A stretch of DNA of 64,000 nucleotides from NCBI GenBank assembly GCA_016191845.1, contig JACPVF010000013.1:62001-126000 (forward strand). Direction: 5' to 3'. Origin of the DNA: Chloroflexota bacterium. Lineage in GTDB: Bacteria > Chloroflexota > Anaerolineae > Anaerolineales > Villigracilaceae. Shown here in pieces: positions 43,567 to 52,323 of the stretch. Positions within the stretch are counted from its first letter, which is position 1; the number at the start of each line of letters is the position of its first letter. Made by a program: the position numbers and the translations under genes. Under the pieces are notes generated by a model, which worked only from the letters and a program-made list of their open reading frames with translations, searched no databases and had not been told where the DNA came from.

Positions 43567-45320
43567 ATAACGATATTGCCAGTCTCAAGACCCTAATGGA
43601 TGTGGCGCGATATCATGCAACGCACCATCCCGACCAGGTTGCCTATGTGTATCTGGAGGATGGGGAGTCCGACGAACATTCCATCACCTTCCACGAATTG
43701 GACCGACAAGCCCGCGCCTTTGCCGCTCATTTGCAGACCGTTGTCAAGGCAGGAGATCGCGCCCTGTTGCTTTACCCATCGGGACTGGAGTTCATCGTGG
43801 CATTCCTGGGCTGCCTCTATGCAGATGTGATCGCCATGCCCACCACGGTCCCGCACCTGAAGCGCTCCACGCCGCGGCTGCTCTTGATGATGAAAGACGC
43901 CGAGGCTCACGTAGCCTGCACCACACAAGGCGTCCATGAGAAGATTAAATTCCTGGCTGAAGAGAATGTCGAGTTTCAAGATATCCGCTGGGTGATCTCA
44001 GAAGAAGTTGACAACGACGGTGCAGAGAAGTGGCTGCAACCCGAAAGCCAGCCTGACAATATCGCCTTCCTGCAATATACCTCGGGTTCCACTAGCGTAC
44101 CCAAGGGCGTGATGATCACCAACTTCAACCTGCTTCGTACGATCCAGGACCTGCAAATCGGTGTTCAATTCGAGGATGACTCGGTCATGGTCTCATGGTT
44201 GCCCATCTTCCACGACATGGGATTGATCTTTGGCTTATTGACCCCGCTTTACGCGGGTAGACCTTGTTATATCATGTCGCCAGTCAGTTTCCTGGAGAGG
44301 CCCTTCCGTTGGCTGAATGCGATCTCTACGCATACGGGCACTCACACCGCCGCGCCGAATTTCGCCTACGAACTTTGCGTGCGAAAAATTACTGATGAAG
44401 AAAAGAAAGAACTTGACCTGAGTCACATGGTGGGTGCTGTTAATGCAGCGGAGCCTGTCCGCCTGGAGACTATGCGAGAATTTACGAAGACCTTTACGCC
44501 CAACGGTTTCCGTTACGAAATGTTCATGCCTGGCTACGGATTGGCCGAGGCCACTGTCAAGGTCAGCAACAAGAAGCCAGGTCAGGCCCCTGCACATTGC
44601 ATTCTCGACGCAAATGAAATTCAGAAAAATAAACTTGTCTTTGTCCCCGAAACAGACCCGAATGCCTACCCCAACATTGGCTGCGGCTGGACTTCCATCG
44701 GCGCGGACATCCGCATCGTGAACCCTGCGACCAACAAGCCCTGCCCGCCTGACGAGATCGGCGAGATCTGGGTCCAGAGCGATAGTGTAGCCCAGGGCTA
44801 CTGGAAGCGCCCTGAGGTCAGCAAGGAGGTCTTCCACGCACAGCTGGCGGATTCGGGCGAGGGTTCCTTCCTGCGCACGGGTGACATGGGCTTCATCCAC
44901 GACGGTGAACTGTACATCGCAGGCCGCATCAAGGACATGGTCATTATTCAGGGCAGAAATTACTACCCGCAGGATATCGAACTGACCATGGAGAAGTGCC
45001 ACCCCGCCCTGCGCCCGAGCTGCGGCGCGGCTTTCGCCATCGACGACGGCGAGGCCGAGCACCTGATCGTGGTACACGAGGTGCGCCGCGAGTTCCGCAA
45101 GATGGACAACTTCAAGGAAGTTGCCGATGCCATCCGCATGGCCGTGGCCAAGAATCATGGGTTGCGCGTTCACGCCGCCGTACTGATCACGCCATCCACC
45201 ATCCACAAGACCACCAGCGGCAAGATCCAGCGCAGTGCCGTGCGCGAGGCCTTCCAAGGCAACTCGCTCGATGTGCTCTATGAGTGGCGGGCGCCTGTCC
45301 TGCCTGGGAAACCAGGCTAG
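43563..45320 (+). CDS. Fatty acyl-AMP ligase (FAAL-type adenylating enzyme)
   Basis: A 585-residue ANL-superfamily adenylating enzyme of the fatty acyl-AMP ligase type. P-loop: YTSGSTSVPKGVM. FAAL hallmarks are WLPIFHDMGLIFGL, NAAEPV and MPGYGLAEATVKVS, with the C-terminal lid containing GRIKDMVIIQGRNYYPQDIE. FAALs activate fatty acids to acyl-adenylates and pass them to a carrier protein rather than to CoA. The adjacent carrier gene is the obvious acceptor. Confidence 0.88.
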   Translation: MNNDIASLKTLMDVARYHATHHPDQVAYVYLEDGESDEHSITFHELDRQARAFAAHLQTVVKAGDRALLLYPSGLEFIVAFLGCLYADVIAMPTTVPHLKRSTPRLLLMMKDAEAHVACTTQGVHEKIKFLAEENVEFQDIRWVISEEVDNDGAEKWLQPESQPDNIAFLQYTSGSTSVPKGVMITNFNLLRTIQDLQIGVQFEDDSVMVSWLPIFHDMGLIFGLLTPLYAGRPCYIMSPVSFLERPFRWLNAISTHTGTHTAAPNFAYELCVRKITDEEKKELDLSHMVGAVNAAEPVRLETMREFTKTFTPNGFRYEMFMPGYGLAEATVKVSNKKPGQAPAHCILDANEIQKNKLVFVPETDPNAYPNIGCGWTSIGADIRIVNPATNKPCPPDEIGEIWVQSDSVAQGYWKRPEVSKEVFHAQLADSGEGSFLRTGDMGFIHDGELYIAGRIKDMVIIQGRNYYPQDIELTMEKCHPALRPSCGAAFAIDDGEAEHLIVVHEVRREFRKMDNFKEVADAIRMAVAKNHGLRVHAAVLITPSTIHKTTSGKIQRSAVREAFQGNSLDVLYEWRAPVLPGKPG

Positions 45321-45341
45321 GGTACTCTTTTGCCCTTTACG

Positions 45342-45378
45342 AAACCCGCCTTTCGCACTAAAGTGAGGCGGGTTTTCT
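45342..45378 (+). terminator. Intrinsic terminator after the acyl-transfer cluster
   Basis: A 10-bp stem (45342-45351 with 45366-45375) contains a small inner hairpin and is followed by TTTTC. Confidence 0.8.
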
Positions 45379-45382
45379 TATC

Positions 45383-46114
45383 ATGAACCGATTCATCCGC
45401 GCCGTTTTGTTCGACCTGGGCGGGACTCTGATGTACGCCCGTGATCCGTGGAAACCGTATGAAGCCCGCGCTGACGAGGCCCTGGCACAGCGTCTGCGTG
45501 ACCAGGGCATGGACCTTCCGCCCACCTTTGCCGCCGAGTTCCGTGAGCGCGTCCACGAATACCACGATGAGCGTGATCAAAACCTGTTCGAGACCACTTA
45601 TTTTTCGGTGGTACGCGCCATGCTGGTCGAGCGGGGATTCGCCCAGGTAACGGATTCAGCCATCCGATCCGCACTGGACGCGCTCTTCGCAGTGACCCAG
45701 CAGAACTGGGTCCTCGAAGAAGATGCCCTGCTCACCCTGAAGCTGCTCGAGTCGGCGGGGTATCGCATGGGGTTGGTCTCCAATGCAGGTGACAATCAGG
45801 ATGTCTTCCAATTGGTCGAACGTTTCCACATTGAGCCGTTCTTCGACTTCATCCTGACCTCTGCGGCCTGCTCCTACCGCAAGCCACATCCGCGCATCTT
45901 TGAACTGGCCCTGTTGCATTGGAACCTTCCCGCCCAGGATGCCGTGATGGTCGGCGACACGCTCGAGGCAGACGTGCTGGGTGCGCAAAATGCGGGTCTG
46001 GCCAGCATCTGGGTGACGCGCCGCGCCCGCCACAATGGAAAGCCGCTCATCCAACCCGACTTGAGCGTGGCCACGCTGCTCGAGATCCCCCAACGCCTCG
46101 GCCAGTCCGATTGA
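45383..46114 (+). CDS. HAD-superfamily hydrolase
   Basis: A 243-residue HAD phosphatase. Motif I is VLFDLGGTLMYA (nucleophile Asp), motif II is the Ser/Thr in LVSNAGDN, and motif III/IV include RKPHPRIF and MVGDTLEADVLGAQNAG. The C-terminal half matches the phosphoglycolate-phosphatase-like group. Only eight bases separate it from the terminator before it, so its promoter must overlap that hairpin or transcription reads through. Substrate unknown. Confidence 0.87.
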   Translation: MNRFIRAVLFDLGGTLMYARDPWKPYEARADEALAQRLRDQGMDLPPTFAAEFRERVHEYHDERDQNLFETTYFSVVRAMLVERGFAQVTDSAIRSALDALFAVTQQNWVLEEDALLTLKLLESAGYRMGLVSNAGDNQDVFQLVERFHIEPFFDFILTSAACSYRKPHPRIFELALLHWNLPAQDAVMVGDTLEADVLGAQNAGLASIWVTRRARHNGKPLIQPDLSVATLLEIPQRLGQSD

Positions 46115-46116
46115 TT

Positions 46117-46122
46117 TATAAT
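46117..46122 (+). promoter_or_regulatory. -10 box of leaderless rarA transcript
   Basis: TATAAT is followed after seven bases by the ATG at 46130; no ribosome-binding site is present. Confidence 0.55.
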
Positions 46123-46129
46123 CGTTGAC

Positions 46130-47536
46130 ATGACCGACTTATTCGACCACGCCATGCAGGAACGCATGAAGACCGAAGCTCCCCTGGCCGCGCGGATGCG
46201 CCCGCGCACACTGGAGGAGTACATCGGCCAGGAGCATATCATCGGCGAGGGCAAACTGCTGCGCCGCGCCATCGAAGCCGACAAACTCTTCTCCTCGATC
46301 ATCCTGTGGGGGCCGCCAGGCACGGGCAAGACCACGCTGGCGCAGGTCATCGCCAATACCACCCAGAGTCATTTCACGACCATCTCCGCCATTCTGGCGG
46401 GCAAGGCGGAGTTGCGCGTGGTCATCGAAGAGGCGCTCGAACGCCGCCGCCTGCACAACAAGCGCACCATCCTGTTCGTGGACGAGGTCCATCGCTGGAA
46501 CAAAGCCCAGCAGGACGCGCTCCTGCCACACGTCGAGAACGGCACCTTCACCCTGATCGGCGCCACCACCGAGAATCCCTACTTCGAGGTCATCAAGGCG
46601 CTCATCTCGCGCTCGCGTGTCTTCCAGCTGCGGAATTTGAACCAGCAGGAGACGGGCATCCTGCTCGACCGCGCTCTCAGCGACAAGGAGCGCGGCTACG
46701 GAACCAAGAACATCGTCATCGACCCCGAGGCCCGATCCCATTTAATCGAGGTCTCCAGCGGCGACGCGCGCAACGCGCTCAACGCCCTGGAGTTGGCTGT
46801 GGAATCCACCGCCCCCGACGCGGACGGCGTCATCCACATCACACTGGACGTGGCACAAGAGTCGATCCAGCGTCGCGCCGTGTTGTACGACAAGGATGGT
46901 GACGCGCACTACGACACGATCAGCGCCTTCATCAAGTCCGTGCGTGGAAGCGACCCCGATGCCGCGCTCTATTGGCTGGCCAAGATGATCTACGCAGGCG
47001 AGGACCCCAAATTCATCCTGCGGCGACTCATCATCCTGGCGGGCGAGGACATCGGCCTGGCTGACCCCATGGGACTGGTGGTGGCCGAGTCCGCAGCACG
47101 CGCCTTCGATTACATCGGTCTGCCCGAGGGCATCTATCCCATTGCCGAGGCTACGCTGTATCTGTCCACCGCGCCCAAGTCGAACAGCGCGGGCGCATAT
47201 TTCAAGGCCATGAAGAAGATCGAGGAAGAAGGACAAGTCTCCGTGCCGCGCCATCTGATGGACGGTAATCGCGATGCCGCCGCAATGGGTCACGGCAAGG
47301 ACTATGTCTACCCCCATGACAGCGAGGGACATTTCGTCCCGCAGCAATATTTGCCGAAGCGCCTGCTGGGCACCTACTTCTACGCGCCTTCGCAGGAAGG
47401 CTACGAAGCCGACGTCACAGCCCGCCTAGAAGCCTGGCGCGAGGCCCAACGCAAAGCTCTCAACATCGAGCGCCGCGAGGACGTCCCCGCCTTGAGCGAG
47501 GAACAGATCGTGGAAATGAAGCGCAGGATCAAGTAA
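46130..47536 (+). CDS. rarA: Replication-associated recombination protein A (RarA/MgsA)
   Basis: A 468-residue AAA+ ATPase that acts at stalled replication forks. Walker A is WGPPGTGKTTLAQ, Walker B FVDEVHRWNKAQQ (DEVH), sensor 1 GATTENPYF and sensor 2 around SSGDARNALNALE. The C-terminal part matches the MgsA tetramerisation region (RGSDPDAALYWLAKM, AGEDIGLADP). Length is slightly above the usual 430-450 residues. The start follows a -10 box by seven bases, so the message is probably leaderless. Confidence 0.92.
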   Translation: MTDLFDHAMQERMKTEAPLAARMRPRTLEEYIGQEHIIGEGKLLRRAIEADKLFSSIILWGPPGTGKTTLAQVIANTTQSHFTTISAILAGKAELRVVIEEALERRRLHNKRTILFVDEVHRWNKAQQDALLPHVENGTFTLIGATTENPYFEVIKALISRSRVFQLRNLNQQETGILLDRALSDKERGYGTKNIVIDPEARSHLIEVSSGDARNALNALELAVESTAPDADGVIHITLDVAQESIQRRAVLYDKDGDAHYDTISAFIKSVRGSDPDAALYWLAKMIYAGEDPKFILRRLIILAGEDIGLADPMGLVVAESAARAFDYIGLPEGIYPIAEATLYLSTAPKSNSAGAYFKAMKKIEEEGQVSVPRHLMDGNRDAAAMGHGKDYVYPHDSEGHFVPQQYLPKRLLGTYFYAPSQEGYEADVTARLEAWREAQRKALNIERREDVPALSEEQIVEMKRRIK

Positions 47537-47610
47537 AACCAAGTTGCAGGTTGAAGTCGCAGGTTTAGCGGTCTTCAAGTCCAAACCTTCAAACTTTTCA
47601 GTTTTTTACC

Positions 47611-48231
47611 ATGCCACTTTTACTGCTCATCCGTCACGGCGAAAACGAATACACCAAGACAGGCAAGTTCGCGGGGCGCACGCCTGGGGTGCATCTCAAT
47701 GAAAAGGGTCAGGGCCAGGCTCAGGCGCTGGGTGAAGCGTTCAAGGAGGTGCCGCTCAAGGCGATCTACTCCAGTCCGCTGGAACGGGCGATGGAAACGG
47801 CGACGCCCATCGCGTCCGCCCGCAAGCTGGAGATCATCCAAACGTCTGGTCTGCTCGAGTCGGACGTTGGCAAGTGGCAGGGACAATCTGTGCGCAGAGT
47901 AGCGCTGTCGAAGGTCTGGAAGATCGTCCAGAACGCACCATCGCGTGCGGGACACCCTGGCGGAGAGACCTTCCAGCAGGTGCAGACGCGCATCGCCACC
48001 ACGCTGAACGAGATCTGCGCGAAATACAAACCGCGCGATATCGTGGCCTGTGTCTTCCACGCCGACCCGATCAAGCTGGCGGTGGCCTATTATCTCGGCC
48101 TGCCGCTCGACTACTTTCAGCGCCTGGCCTGCGACACGGGTTCGGTCACGGCGCTACATATTACCGACATCGGCGCGTATTTGCTTAAGTTCAACCAACG
48201 TCCGCCCTTCGATTTTCTTCCCAAGAAATAA
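47611..48231 (+). CDS. Histidine phosphatase (phosphoglycerate mutase-like)
   Basis: A 206-residue histidine phosphatase. The catalytic RHG is in LLLIRHGENEYTKTGKF, the proton donor Glu lies in IYSSPLERAMETATP, and the second His is in ACVFHADPIKLAVAYYL. It resembles the MSMEG_4193 subgroup of broad phosphatases. It overlaps the Smr gene by one base (TAATG). Substrate not determinable. Confidence 0.87.
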   Translation: MPLLLLIRHGENEYTKTGKFAGRTPGVHLNEKGQGQAQALGEAFKEVPLKAIYSSPLERAMETATPIASARKLEIIQTSGLLESDVGKWQGQSVRRVALSKVWKIVQNAPSRAGHPGGETFQQVQTRIATTLNEICAKYKPRDIVACVFHADPIKLAVAYYLGLPLDYFQRLACDTGSVTALHITDIGAYLLKFNQRPPFDFLPKK

Positions 48232-48485
48232 TGGCTAAACTCAAACTGGATCTGCACGACATTTACAATCGCGGCAAGGAGATCGACGCCGAACTTAACC
48301 GCATCGTGGAAGAGGCCATCGAGCGCCGCATCGAATTGGTCGAGATCATCCCTGGCAAGGGCAGCGGACAACTCAAAAAGAAGGTCCTGCGCTTCCTCAA
48401 CCAGGGCCACATCAAGAAGCTATATCATCGCGTCGAGAAAGACGACAAGAACTTCGGACGTATTTTCATCCATTTCAAACATTAG
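48231..48485 (+). CDS. Smr-domain protein
   Basis: An 84-residue stand-alone Smr domain. It begins LKLDLHDIYNRG (the LDLH motif) and has the GKGSGQLKKKVLRFL loop with the TGxG-like GKGSG. Smr proteins are nucleases or ribosome-rescue factors that act on RNA or DNA. Coupled to the phosphatase by a TAATG overlap. The domain is complete. Confidence 0.87.
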   Translation: MAKLKLDLHDIYNRGKEIDAELNRIVEEAIERRIELVEIIPGKGSGQLKKKVLRFLNQGHIKKLYHRVEKDDKNFGRIFIHFKH

Positions 48486-48499
48486 GAAACATCGAAGCC

Positions 48500-49333
48500 A
48501 TGTTTAACCACATCCTTGAAAACCTGAAGACACACTTCCAGGAAGAAAGCCTGCCCGACCGCAGCAAGCGCATGATCCCAGCCGCCTTGTATGGTGCACT
48601 GATCGCCACCCTCTACACGTTCACACTGACCTTCGTCAACGTGGTTTCCTATCCCAAGCTCCCGCTTGGCGTGGACTGGCCGCGCACTCTGGGGATGTGG
48701 GTGGGGTACAGCCTCGCCTTCGCCGCCTTCGGCGCAATCGCAGCCTGGTTCACGGAAGAATATGCAGGCATTGTGGGCGGCGGGATCATCTTCACTCTGC
48801 TGCTGGTGGTTGTGTTCCTCGTCCAGTCTGGAGCCAGCAACAGCACGATCACCATGCAATCCATCATCACCGCCATCCCACTCGTGGGTGTGAATATGCT
48901 GGCAGCCTGGGGGCTGCGCTGGGCGGCGCATCGCCACCTGACAATCCAACAGGAGGAACCCAAAGCCCGACGGCAGCACCTGACGCGGCACATCCTGATC
49001 GTAGTCCTGATCGGGTTTGTCCCAGGCTTCCTCGGGCACATGGACTCCCCCGCCGAGCAGTCGCTCACCCAATTGCATACCTATCTACAGGCCGCTCCCA
49101 CCGACTCCTCGGCCTGGTCCCATCTGCCGCTCAAGAAAGTCCCCGCCCTGCAAGACCACTTCGGCGTGGACTATAAACTTTACCCGCGTTGGTCGGCGCT
49201 CTCGGCAGGCGCACTGGACGTAACCGTCCGTTTTGCGGACGGTTACGTCATGACCTGCCTGCTGCCTGTCGGCAGCGGGTCAAACTTCATCACGGACTGC
49301 AACGAGGGCGAGACCATCCACCCCAATCCCTAG
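48500..49333 (+). CDS. Hypothetical membrane protein with extracytoplasmic C-terminal domain
   Basis: A 277-residue protein with about five hydrophobic helices in residues ~28-140 and another near 162-178, followed by ~95 residues that should lie outside. The N-terminal part is amphipathic (FNHILENLKTHFQEE). The C-terminal domain has a Trp- and Gly-containing core but no recognised motif. Family unknown. Same strand and spacing as the two preceding genes, so it may be in their operon. Confidence 0.65.
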   Translation: MFNHILENLKTHFQEESLPDRSKRMIPAALYGALIATLYTFTLTFVNVVSYPKLPLGVDWPRTLGMWVGYSLAFAAFGAIAAWFTEEYAGIVGGGIIFTLLLVVVFLVQSGASNSTITMQSIITAIPLVGVNMLAAWGLRWAAHRHLTIQQEEPKARRQHLTRHILIVVLIGFVPGFLGHMDSPAEQSLTQLHTYLQAAPTDSSAWSHLPLKKVPALQDHFGVDYKLYPRWSALSAGALDVTVRFADGYVMTCLLPVGSGSNFITDCNEGETIHPNP

Positions 49334-49335
49334 CC

Positions 49336-52185
49336 TTACTTCCACAACTTTGCCAGTTCACTCAGCGATTTGTAATACGGCTCGATGCTGGGGATGAAGT
49401 GCCGCTCATCCCTGGCGTGCGGACCAATGCCAGTCTGTCCCCAGACCACGGCCTGTCCGCCTGGGGCAAAGCGTGCGCTCGTGCCTGGCAACTTGCGTCC
49501 TACTCTTGGTTCGGCGCCAGAAGCCTGTCGCACCGCTTCAAGTAGAGCCGCCAGCGCAGGGTTACCGGGTGAGCAGGCCACGCCGTTTTCCATGACGTTC
49601 ATGTGCAACTCGAGACCATTCTCTGCGCAATAAGCGTCGATCTTCGACTTCAGGCCTTCGACATCATCCTGCGGGATGGGACGGATTTCCACGCCCAGGA
49701 TACCCTCTGCCGCTGTGACGTTGTACACGCCAGGTGTACCGACATTGATGAATGGGAACTTGGCCTGTGACTGCCAGCCATCCGCAGCTTTGAGCGTGAG
49801 ATGCTTCGCAAAGAGTTCGTTCAGGGCTGCACGGGCGGCGATCAACTTCTCGCTCAGGTCACCCGTGCCTGCCACGCCGCTGTGACCTTTCGCCCCGCGC
49901 GCCAGAACGTCGAAGCGCATCACGCCGCGATTCTCCACACAGACTTCGCCGAAGAGTTCGCTGCCCTTCTCTCCCGTTCGTTCGCCTGCAATGAAAAGAG
50001 CGGGCGCGTAGGGGCGACCCGATGGGTCGTCCTTGCCAAGCTCAGCAAGGACATGCGGCGTGCCCCAGGATTCGGCTTCACCGTTCTCCTCGTTGCCGAC
50101 CAATATCAAGGAAATGTTCGGGAAGGGCTTGCCCGATTTCATCACATCCTTCATCCACACCATGTAGGTGGCTACGACCGTCTTCATGTCTGCGGCGCCG
50201 CGGCCCCACAGGTAATCGCCATCGATGCGCGGCGTGAATTGGGCATCGTCAGGCTCGGGCTCGACCACATCGAAGTGACCTGTCAGGAGAATCTCGCCCT
50301 GATTCCGCGCTTCGGCTTCACTTGCCTGTCGGCTCGCTCCACTCAGCGCGGGGAATTTTGCATACACGGCAGGATATTTTCCGTCAAAATATTTGACTTC
50401 GAGTCCAGCACCGCGCAGATAGTCATCCACCAGCGAACCCGCGCGATGGACTTCGTCGAGGCGTTCGTTCGGGCAGGCGGTGACGGAGGGGATGCGGATC
50501 AACTGCTGGGCCAGGTCGAGGATCTCGCTGGTCTTGTCGGGGTAGGATACCTCGACCACAGCCTGAGTCCGCGCGCGGAAGGAGATCGGCACGGAGGCCT
50601 GACGCGTGGCGTCGCGGCTGCGCTGCAGGAATTCGGTGACCTTGGACGCATCCGCGCCGAGCGAGCCATAATCGGCGGCGATGCGCTCCACATCCGCCTT
50701 GACCTGCACCTCGCGCTCGTAGAACAGTTCGCGCAGCAAAGTCAAAGGCACCTCGTCGTTGCCGCCCAGTTCCATGTGCAGGCGGGCGCGAATCTTCTCG
50801 GAGGTATTGCGTCCACCTTCGGACATTTCCACCAGCGGGGTCAGATCCTCCCACCAGCCGAGCACCTCTGCCAATGGCTTGACCTCGTTGAGCGTCCATT
50901 TGAGGAAGGCGCGCATGGCGATCGGCTTGCCCGTCAGCGGATTCTCGATCTCGGCGCGCAGACCCTGCTTCGCGGCCAGGTTCTCGTTGGCGCGGGCGCG
51001 GGCGATGTCCTCGCGGTCGTAACGGAAGGAACGCGCAAACTGCGGGTCGGAGTAGATGCGCAAAAGCAGGAGATGCTTGAGGGTCAGGTTGGCAATGTCG
51101 AGGTCCAGGCTGTGACCGCCTTCGTCGGTGCGAATCTCCACGCGTCCCATTGGAAGGTTGATACGGGCCATCAGGTTCTGCTTCTCGATCTGCAGGGCCA
51201 TTTCCTCGGGCGGAGTGGCTTCGCCCACGGCAAACAAACCACGCGCATAGAGCGAGGTAAGCTGGTCGCTGGTGGTGGAGATGATGCGTTCGACGGGATC
51301 AGCGAACGAGCGCGCGCGGACGGGCGTCCAGTTGTTGTTGCCGAAGCGCACGCCGCGCCGCACGAGGTCGTAGGAGATTTGCAAATAGTCGTTGTACGAA
51401 CGATACAGGTCGGGCAGGTCGATGCTGGGCGGGTTGGGGAAGGTCAGGTTACGGATCGAGTCGAACTCGGTCAGCGCGACGACCGCCCGTCCACCGCGGA
51501 CCTCAGCCTGCATCGGCGTCGAGGCGCTGGTGGCAATGAACAGCGAGGCGAAGGCACGCAGTAAGCGAGTAGCGGTGATGTAGAACTCAGACTTGAACTC
51601 ATCCAGGTGATGGTCGCCGCGCTCGTTGGAGGGCAGGTGCATAAAGTCCCAGGCAAAGAGCGGGTCGGGCAGTGACATGTTGGTGTGGATGCCCGTGGTG
51701 GCCAGCGTGTCGCCGTACAGGTCCACGCATTTTTCGAGATAGCGACGTTTGGCAATGGCCCAGTTGCCAGGAATGGAGTGATGGCCGATATCGGTCAGGA
51801 ATAACAGGTTGCCATGCCAGTAATGCAGTCGCTCGCCAAAGTGGACGCCCGCACGATGCAGGGAGTTGATCAGCGCCGCCTCCATCAGGCGCGCCTCGTA
51901 GATTGCCCCACGCGGACTGTAATACGGGCGCGTGGCCCACTCGATCATCCAGTGGAAGACTTCAAGCTGGCTGAATTGCGTCTGCCAGTGTGGAATGCAA
52001 TCCGCACGCAGGTAATCGACGAAGGATTGCTGGCTGGGCCCCGCGCCGACGGTCAGCAGCGGGCGCAGGTCTTCATCGAGCAGGTTCCATTCCTGTTCGA
52101 AGCCGTTCAGGCCGCCTTGCGGCTTTTCTTTGATAGCCTGCTCCACGGCGAGGAGGTATTTGTCGGCAAATTTTTTAGAGGGCAT
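49336..52185 (-). CDS. Fusion of GCS2-like carboxylate-amine ligase and M20 metallopeptidase
   Basis: A 949-residue two-enzyme chain. Residues ~1-520 resemble glutamate-cysteine ligase type 2 (GCS2) proteins, opening with NGFEQEWNLLDEDLRPL (the GxExE start of that family) and containing GIHTNMSLPDPL and RGGRAVVALTEFDS. Residues ~550-949 form an M20 zinc peptidase: metal-site motifs GHFDVVEPE near residue 637 and WGRGAADMK, then GNEENGEAESWG with the catalytic Glu pair and GRKLPGTSARFAP. Both halves look intact. A ligase that forms an amide fused to a peptidase that cleaves one is unusual. Function is unassigned. Confidence 0.75.
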   Translation of the reverse strand: MPSKKFADKYLLAVEQAIKEKPQGGLNGFEQEWNLLDEDLRPLLTVGAGPSQQSFVDYLRADCIPHWQTQFSQLEVFHWMIEWATRPYYSPRGAIYEARLMEAALINSLHRAGVHFGERLHYWHGNLLFLTDIGHHSIPGNWAIAKRRYLEKCVDLYGDTLATTGIHTNMSLPDPLFAWDFMHLPSNERGDHHLDEFKSEFYITATRLLRAFASLFIATSASTPMQAEVRGGRAVVALTEFDSIRNLTFPNPPSIDLPDLYRSYNDYLQISYDLVRRGVRFGNNNWTPVRARSFADPVERIISTTSDQLTSLYARGLFAVGEATPPEEMALQIEKQNLMARINLPMGRVEIRTDEGGHSLDLDIANLTLKHLLLLRIYSDPQFARSFRYDREDIARARANENLAAKQGLRAEIENPLTGKPIAMRAFLKWTLNEVKPLAEVLGWWEDLTPLVEMSEGGRNTSEKIRARLHMELGGNDEVPLTLLRELFYEREVQVKADVERIAADYGSLGADASKVTEFLQRSRDATRQASVPISFRARTQAVVEVSYPDKTSEILDLAQQLIRIPSVTACPNERLDEVHRAGSLVDDYLRGAGLEVKYFDGKYPAVYAKFPALSGASRQASEAEARNQGEILLTGHFDVVEPEPDDAQFTPRIDGDYLWGRGAADMKTVVATYMVWMKDVMKSGKPFPNISLILVGNEENGEAESWGTPHVLAELGKDDPSGRPYAPALFIAGERTGEKGSELFGEVCVENRGVMRFDVLARGAKGHSGVAGTGDLSEKLIAARAALNELFAKHLTLKAADGWQSQAKFPFINVGTPGVYNVTAAEGILGVEIRPIPQDDVEGLKSKIDAYCAENGLELHMNVMENGVACSPGNPALAALLEAVRQASGAEPRVGRKLPGTSARFAPGGQAVVWGQTGIGPHARDERHFIPSIEPYYKSLSELAKLWK

Positions 52186-52323
52186 AAGATGGTCCTATGA
52201 ATGGATATGAGATGGTCGAAAAGAAAAAACTAGTTTAATGCAATGCTATAATGTGCTTACACATTGTCTCCATTTTTTGCCAATCACTATCGAATAACAA
52301 TCTTGCAGAATGATTGAGGGAAA

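Noticed and set aside
49801-51564. Long plus-strand ORF of 587 codons opposite the ligase-peptidase gene
   Set aside because: It has no ribosome-binding site or recognised domain and is the high-GC shadow of the real gene on the minus strand, whose motifs are clear.
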